Shown one piece after another: positions 59,704 through 64,000 of a stretch of 64,000 nucleotides of DNA. The notes beneath the pieces were generated by a model. The model did no database searches. It was given only the letters and a program-made list of their open reading frames with translations, and had not been told where the DNA came from. The stretch is from positions 1-64,000 of the forward strand of contig NCGF01000009.1 in assembly GCA_002281485.1 (NCBI GenBank), in the 5' to 3' direction. A program made the translations under genes and the position numbers. The number at the start of each line of letters is the position of its first letter. The stretch's first letter is position 1. The DNA comes from Sphingomonas sp. 28-66-16 (GTDB lineage: Bacteria > Pseudomonadota > Alphaproteobacteria > Sphingomonadales > Sphingomonadaceae).

Positions 59704-61083
59704 TCAGTCCTCGCGCGTTTCGGTGATGCCCAGCAGCTTGAGCTTGCGATGCAGCGCCGATCGCTCCATCCCGATAAACGTCGCGGTGCGCGAGATGTTT
59801 CCCGAAAAGCGCCGGATCTGGACGCGCAGATATTCGCGCTCGAAGCGCTCGCGGGCTTCGCGCAGCGGCGCCCCCATGATCGCGCTGCTGCCATTGCCGG
59901 CCGCGAGATCGCCCTGCTCGCCCATCACCTCGGCCGGCAGCAGATCGATATCGATCCGCCCGATCCGGTCGCCGGGCGCCAGGATGATCGTCCGTTCGAC
60001 GACGTTGCGCAACTGGCGGACATTGCCCGGCCACTCGTAGGATTGCAGCGCCACCATGGCGTCGTCGGCGATTTCGGGCGTCGGCACGCGCCGTTGCGCG
60101 GCATAGTGCGCGGCGAAATGATGCACGAGCGCCGGGATGTCCTCGCGCCGCTCGGCGAGCCCGGGGATGACGACGGGCACGACGTTCAGGCGGTAATAGA
60201 GGTCCTCGCGAAACCGGCCCTCGGCGATCTCGACGGTCAGGTCGCGCGCGGTGGCGGACACGACGCGCACGTCGACTCGGACGAGGCGTTGCCCGCCGAC
60301 GCGGTTGAACGCCTGATCGGTCAGGACGCGCAGAATCCGGCCCTGGGTCGCCATCGGCATATCGGCGATCTCATCGAGAAACAGCGTGCCGCCATGCGCC
60401 TGCTCGAGCAGTCCGGGACGAACGACATCACCGCCCTCCTCGATCCCGAACAATTCCTCCTCGACGCGCTCGGGCGTCATCCGGGCGGCGCTGACGACGA
60501 TGAACGGCGCGTCGGCGCGCTGGCTCCAGCTATGGAGCAGGCGCGCGGCGACCTCCTTGCCGACGCCGGCGCCGCCCATCACCAGCACCCGGCTGCCGGT
60601 CGAGGCGACTCGCTTGAGGGTCGCACGGACGCCATTGATCGCCGCCGAGCTGCCGGTCAGTTCATCCTCGCGCCCCGCCGACGCCCGCAGCGACGCCACT
60701 TCGCGCTTGAGCCGCTCGGTCTCGGTCGCGCGCTCGACGAGCAGCAGCAGCCGCTCCGCCTCGAACGGCTTTTCGATGAAATCGGCCGCCCCCCGCCTGA
60801 TCGCCGAAACCGCGGTATCGAGGTTGCCATGGCCCGAAATGACGAGGACGGGGATGGTCGGATCGCGGCGTTTCAGCTCGTCGAGCAATTCCAGCCCGTC
60901 GAGCCGCGATCCGTGCAGCCAGACGTCAAGCAGCACCAGCGAGGGGCGCCGCATCGCGATCGCCTCGAGCGCGGCATCGCTGTCGGCGGCGCAGCGGGTT
61001 TCATAGCCCTCGTCCTCGAGCACGCCCGAGACGAGATCGCGAATATCGAGTTCGTCGTCGACGACGAGAATGTCGATCGCCAT
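59704..61083 (-). CDS. ntrX: Response regulator NtrX
   Basis: Partner of NtrY in nitrogen and redox-related control. The 459-residue protein has a receiver domain with phospho-acceptor D53 (LLDVWLHG), an AAA+ domain with Walker A GGAGVGKE (residues 170-177), Walker B GGTLFLDEIA, and a C-terminal Fis-type HTH. The sigma-54-binding GAFTGA loop is missing: the segment runs EEELFGIEEGGDVVRPGLLEQ, so activation of sigma-54 promoters by this protein is unlikely. Starts three bases downstream of the ntrY stop. Confidence 0.95.
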   Translation of the reverse strand: MAIDILVVDDELDIRDLVSGVLEDEGYETRCAADSDAALEAIAMRRPSLVLLDVWLHGSRLDGLELLDELKRRDPTIPVLVISGHGNLDTAVSAIRRGAADFIEKPFEAERLLLLVERATETERLKREVASLRASAGREDELTGSSAAINGVRATLKRVASTGSRVLVMGGAGVGKEVAARLLHSWSQRADAPFIVVSAARMTPERVEEELFGIEEGGDVVRPGLLEQAHGGTLFLDEIADMPMATQGRILRVLTDQAFNRVGGQRLVRVDVRVVSATARDLTVEIAEGRFREDLYYRLNVVPVVIPGLAERREDIPALVHHFAAHYAAQRRVPTPEIADDAMVALQSYEWPGNVRQLRNVVERTIILAPGDRIGRIDIDLLPAEVMGEQGDLAAGNGSSAIMGAPLREARERFEREYLRVQIRRFSGNISRTATFIGMERSALHRKLKLLGITETRED

Positions 61084-61086
61084 GGG

Positions 61087-63333
61087 TCAGTTGTTCCGAT
61101 TTCTGGTGAGGACGGCGGGCCGCTCCTCGTCATCCCCGGTGGTCGGGGTGCCGCCGTCGAGCGCGGCGAGGCTGACCGCGTCCAAGGTCAGGGTAACGAC
61201 GGTGCCCCCGCCCTCGCGATCGGTGAAGCTGATCGTCCCGAGATGCTCCTCGGCGATCTTCTTGACGATGGCGAGGCCAAGGCCGGTGCCGCGCGCGCGC
61301 GTGGTCATATAGGGTTCGATGATCCGGTCGCGCTCGAACGGCAGGCCAACGCCGGTATCGCTGACCGAGATCGTCACACAGCGCTCGTCGCGTTGGGCGA
61401 GCGCCAGCGTGACCACACCACTGGCTTCGTCGCCCCGCGCCGTAATCGCCTCGACCGCATTCTTGACGATGTTGGTCAGCGCCTGGCTCAGCTGGCGTCG
61501 GTCGCAGACCAGCGCGATCGGGGCGCCCTCGTGATCGAAGCGGAACTCGATCCGGCTATGCGCCACCTCGTGCAGGAACAACACCTGACGGGCGATGTCG
61601 TTGAGCGACTCTTCACGGAAAACCGGCTTGGGCATGCGCGCAAACGACGAGAATTCGTCGACCATCCGGCGCAGATCGCCGACCTGGCGGACGATCGTTT
61701 CGGTCAGCCGGGTAAAGGTGCCGTCGTCGTCGGCGATCTGCTTGCGGTAGCGGCGCTGCAACCGCTCGGCAGCAAGCTGGATGGGGGTAAGCGGGTTCTT
61801 GATCTCATGCGCGATGCGCCGCGCCACGTCCGACCATGCGGCGCGGCGCTGATCGAGCAATTGCTGGGTGATGTCGTCGAAGGTGAGGATGAGCCCGGCT
61901 TCGGCATGCGCGATCTTGACCGCCAGCGTGCGCGCCTCGCCGCGCGCGGTGACCTGAACGACGGCTTCGCGCGCTTCCTCGCGCAGCAGCGCGTCGAGTT
62001 CGGGCGCGATATCAATCAACGGGCGCCCGACCGGGCTTGCCTCTCCCCTCCCGAGCAGCGCGAGCGCGGAGCTGTTGATCAGGCGGATATGCCGGTCACT
62101 GTCGATCAGCACGACGCCGGCGGTTACGCCCGACATCACCGTTTCGATCAGCGCGCGCCGGCTGTCGAGCTGGTCATTGGCGGCGACCAGCGCGCCGGTC
62201 TGCTCCTGCAAGCGCCCCGTCATTGCGTTGAAGGCACTCGAAAGGGTGCCGATCTCGTCCTTCGACTTGGGTTGTCGGACCCGCACGCTGAGATCGCCCT
62301 CGGCCACCGCGCGTGCCGCCGCTACCAGCTCGCCGACGGGTCTCACGAGGCGATCAGCGACCTCCAGCGCAACCCATACCGCGATTCCCACGATCAGCAG
62401 CGATATCAGCAGTAACGCGGCGTTGAACTGGAGTTGCAGCGATCGCGACCGATCGAGCAGCGATTGATAGTCGATGAGAATTTTCTCGCCCCGCTTCAAT
62501 TGCATGTCGAGCTTCGGGTCGAAAACGCGCGCCGCGTAAAGATAGGTTTTCTCGCGAGGATCGAGCGGGGTCACGACGCCGACCCGGTCCTTGCCGCGCA
62601 CTACCACGCTCTTGGTACCGCTCCGCAGTTTGGCGATCATCTGCGGGGTGATCAGCGTATCGAGATCGTCGCGATCATAGGGATTGACCATGATCAGCCG
62701 ATGCGCCGTTCCGTCAGCGCCGATCTGGACGATCAATCCTTCGGAAAGCTCGCGATTGAGCACCTGATAGGCAAAGCCCTTCTGGAATTCGGGGCTGCTG
62801 CTGTCCCAGCTCTGCAGATAATAGCGCAGATCGCCGCCCATCGTGACGGTCTCGCGGTTGACGCGATCAAGTTCGGCCTCGAAATTTTCGCGGGCGAGCA
62901 TCGAAGCGTTTTCGAGCACGCTGCGGGCGCGATCCGAAAACCAGAACTCGACGCCATATTGGAACAGCAGCGACGCAAAGATCACGACGAACAGCGTCGG
63001 CACCGCTGATACGACCGAGAACAGCGCTACCAGTCGAACATGAAGCCGCCCGCCACCGCCGATCGGCGACCGTTCGGCGCGGCGCATCGCTACACGGCGC
63101 CCGAGCAGGACGAGCAGCGCCATGCCGGGCAGAAGATTGGCGACGAGGATCAGCGCCACCAGCGGTGGCGTCAGCAGGGTCGGGCTCGAAACGCCGCGCG
63201 CGATGATGAAATAACTGCCCACCGCTACCGCGACCGCGACGGCAAGAACCATGAGTTCGACAATTGGTGTTACCGCCGATCGCCCCCGATCCTCGGCCTC
63301 GGTTCCGCCAGATTGCAAGTGGGAGGCGTTCAT
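61087..63333 (-). CDS. ntrY: Sensor histidine kinase NtrY
   Basis: A 748-residue membrane kinase: three or four N-terminal helices (about residues 25-115), an extracytoplasmic region to about 300, another helix, HAMP (DRLVRPVGELVAAARAVAEGD, in part), PAS (ETVMSGVTAGVVLIDSD), then HisKA with RIAHEIKNPLTP (phospho-His near residue 520) and HATPase_c with N-box NIVKNAVEA and G boxes SDTGVGLPF and TGLGLAI. It senses an unknown signal and phosphorylates NtrX. It lies 92 bases upstream of... downstream of ntrC on the same strand. Confidence 0.95.
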   Translation of the reverse strand: MNASHLQSGGTEAEDRGRSAVTPIVELMVLAVAVAVAVGSYFIIARGVSSPTLLTPPLVALILVANLLPGMALLVLLGRRVAMRRAERSPIGGGGRLHVRLVALFSVVSAVPTLFVVIFASLLFQYGVEFWFSDRARSVLENASMLARENFEAELDRVNRETVTMGGDLRYYLQSWDSSSPEFQKGFAYQVLNRELSEGLIVQIGADGTAHRLIMVNPYDRDDLDTLITPQMIAKLRSGTKSVVVRGKDRVGVVTPLDPREKTYLYAARVFDPKLDMQLKRGEKILIDYQSLLDRSRSLQLQFNAALLLISLLIVGIAVWVALEVADRLVRPVGELVAAARAVAEGDLSVRVRQPKSKDEIGTLSSAFNAMTGRLQEQTGALVAANDQLDSRRALIETVMSGVTAGVVLIDSDRHIRLINSSALALLGRGEASPVGRPLIDIAPELDALLREEAREAVVQVTARGEARTLAVKIAHAEAGLILTFDDITQQLLDQRRAAWSDVARRIAHEIKNPLTPIQLAAERLQRRYRKQIADDDGTFTRLTETIVRQVGDLRRMVDEFSSFARMPKPVFREESLNDIARQVLFLHEVAHSRIEFRFDHEGAPIALVCDRRQLSQALTNIVKNAVEAITARGDEASGVVTLALAQRDERCVTISVSDTGVGLPFERDRIIEPYMTTRARGTGLGLAIVKKIAEEHLGTISFTDREGGGTVVTLTLDAVSLAALDGGTPTTGDDEERPAVLTRNRNN

Positions 63334-63425
63334 CGTTGCCTGAATACAACGTCACCGTTGCCAAGAAAACACATATTATCCATTTTGTCGCATATCGGGG
63401 CCGCCCTGCCCGTTTCGGGAGCAAT

Positions 63426-64000
63426 TCACTCGAGCGCGGTGCTGATGCCAAGGGTATCGAGCCGCTTGCGCAGCGTATTCCGATTGATCCCCAGCGCGCG
63501 CGCCGTGCGCAGTTGATTATAGCCATGCCGCGCCAGCAATGCCTCGATCATCGGGCGTTCGACCTCGGCGATCAGCCGCTCGTAGAGTGTGCCATCGTCG
63601 AGCGCCGCCGGCGTTTCGCGGGCAATCCGCTCGATCCGGGCGCGGATCGCCGCGTCGATGCCGGGATCGGGCTGGGCAGCCAAACCGAGATCGGGCGGCG
63701 CGGCGCCGAGCATCGCGCCGATTTCGCCGGCCCCGATGATTTCGTCGCGGCTGAGGACGGCGATCCGGCGCATGATGTTCTCGAGTTCGCGAACATTGCC
63801 GGGCCATCCATAACGCTCGAGCGCCGCGATCGCCGGTTCGCTCAATTGCTTGCGCGGCAGGCCCTGTTCGGCGGCACGATCGAGAAAATGACGCGCGAGC
63901 AGGGCGATATCCTGGCGTCGCTCGCGCAGGGCGGGCAGGATGATCGGGACGACGTTGAGCCGGTAGAACAAATCCTCGCGGAACCGCCCCTGGGCGACGA
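63426..64000 (-). CDS. ntrC: Nitrogen regulation protein NtrC, C-terminal part (open at right edge)
   Basis: Only about 190 C-terminal codons are in the window. They cover the end of the AAA+ domain ([35 protein letters not shown]) and the Fis-type DNA-binding domain ([25 protein letters not shown]). NtrC activates sigma-54 nitrogen genes. The link to ntrYX downstream is the standard alphaproteobacterial ntrBC-ntrYX order; ntrB should lie just outside the window. Assignment to NtrC rather than another enhancer-binding protein rests on this order and the tail match. Confidence 0.88.
   Translation of the reverse strand, partial: VAQGRFREDLFYRLNVVPIILPALRERRQDIALLARHFLDRAAEQGLPRKQLSEPAIAALERYGWPGNVRELENIMRRIAVLSRDEIIGAGEIGAMLGAAPPDLGLAAQPDPGIDAAIRARIERIARETPAALDDGTLYERLIAEVERPMIEALLARHGYNQLRTARALGINRNTLRKRLDTLGISTALE

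Noticed and set aside
1-64000. CRISPR arrays, transposons and phage genes
   Set aside because: No repeated spacer-like units, transposase motifs or phage structural genes were found.

Overview
The window is a compact, GC-rich chromosomal segment from an alphaproteobacterium, most probably a Sphingomonadaceae member (Sphingomonas or a close relative). The basis is family knowledge applied to what is visible: a tandem two-domain Hfq, a short FtsY without an acidic domain, a 518-residue MetG, linked ntrY-ntrX-hfq-hflX, a ffh-rpsP-rimM-trmD-rplS cluster, several secreted S9/M2 peptidases, and a TonB receptor. I see no rRNA, CRISPR array, prophage or insertion sequence. One tRNA (Ser, anticodon TGA) is present.

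Layout. 1-3944: start of a probable shikimate kinase gene, a small membrane protein, a secreted protein of unknown function, a Xer-type recombinase and accA. 3977-4998: two Flp-type pilin genes and mutT. 5009-9759: sufE, then a phage-shock-type operon (pspA, pspB, pspC plus five further small membrane/coiled-coil proteins and a 51-residue first gene) under a near-consensus sigma-54 promoter, with divergent pspF. 9853-13315: sodB, then mtaB-ftsY-yciB with overlapping stops and starts. 13373-21884: a GGDEF-EAL protein, ffh with an unusual leader, rpsP, rimM, then two inserted genes (membrane diguanylate cyclase; TPR plus 2-oxoglutarate oxygenase-like protein), then trmD and rplS. 21949-31293: a polytopic membrane protein, a dipeptidyl-peptidase IV homologue, asd, a RES/GFA/hydrolase trio, an M2 peptidase, rpmE and a PilZ protein. 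31299-38286: an accessory stretch with a TonB receptor, an unknown secreted protein, two AraC-type regulators and an outer-membrane protein. 38539-47077: zinc-ribbon protein, L,D-transpeptidase, tamA-tamB. 47254-48362: two poorly supported or unknown genes and tRNA-Ser. 48424-57753: cell-wall genes (lytic transglycosylase, RlpA-like, D-Ala-D-Ala carboxypeptidase) running into tmk-holB-metG-tatD-MBL-retropepsin-mazG. 57791-64000: hflX, tandem hfq, ntrX, ntrY and the C-terminal part of ntrC, all on the minus strand.

Themes. Much of the window is envelope biology: Psp stress response, TamAB, peptidoglycan enzymes, outer-membrane receptors and septation protein. The most unusual parts are the expanded Psp operon (5462-8607), whose small proteins share a recurring C-terminal coiled-coil motif with PspB and PspC; the tandem Hfq; and the ffh leader, which carries a terminator-like hairpin and an eight-codon ORF with a strong ribosome binding site overlapping the ffh start. 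Coding density is very high; no stretch longer than about 300 bases lacks a gene. Many genes are coupled by ATGA, GTGA or TTGA stop-start overlaps.
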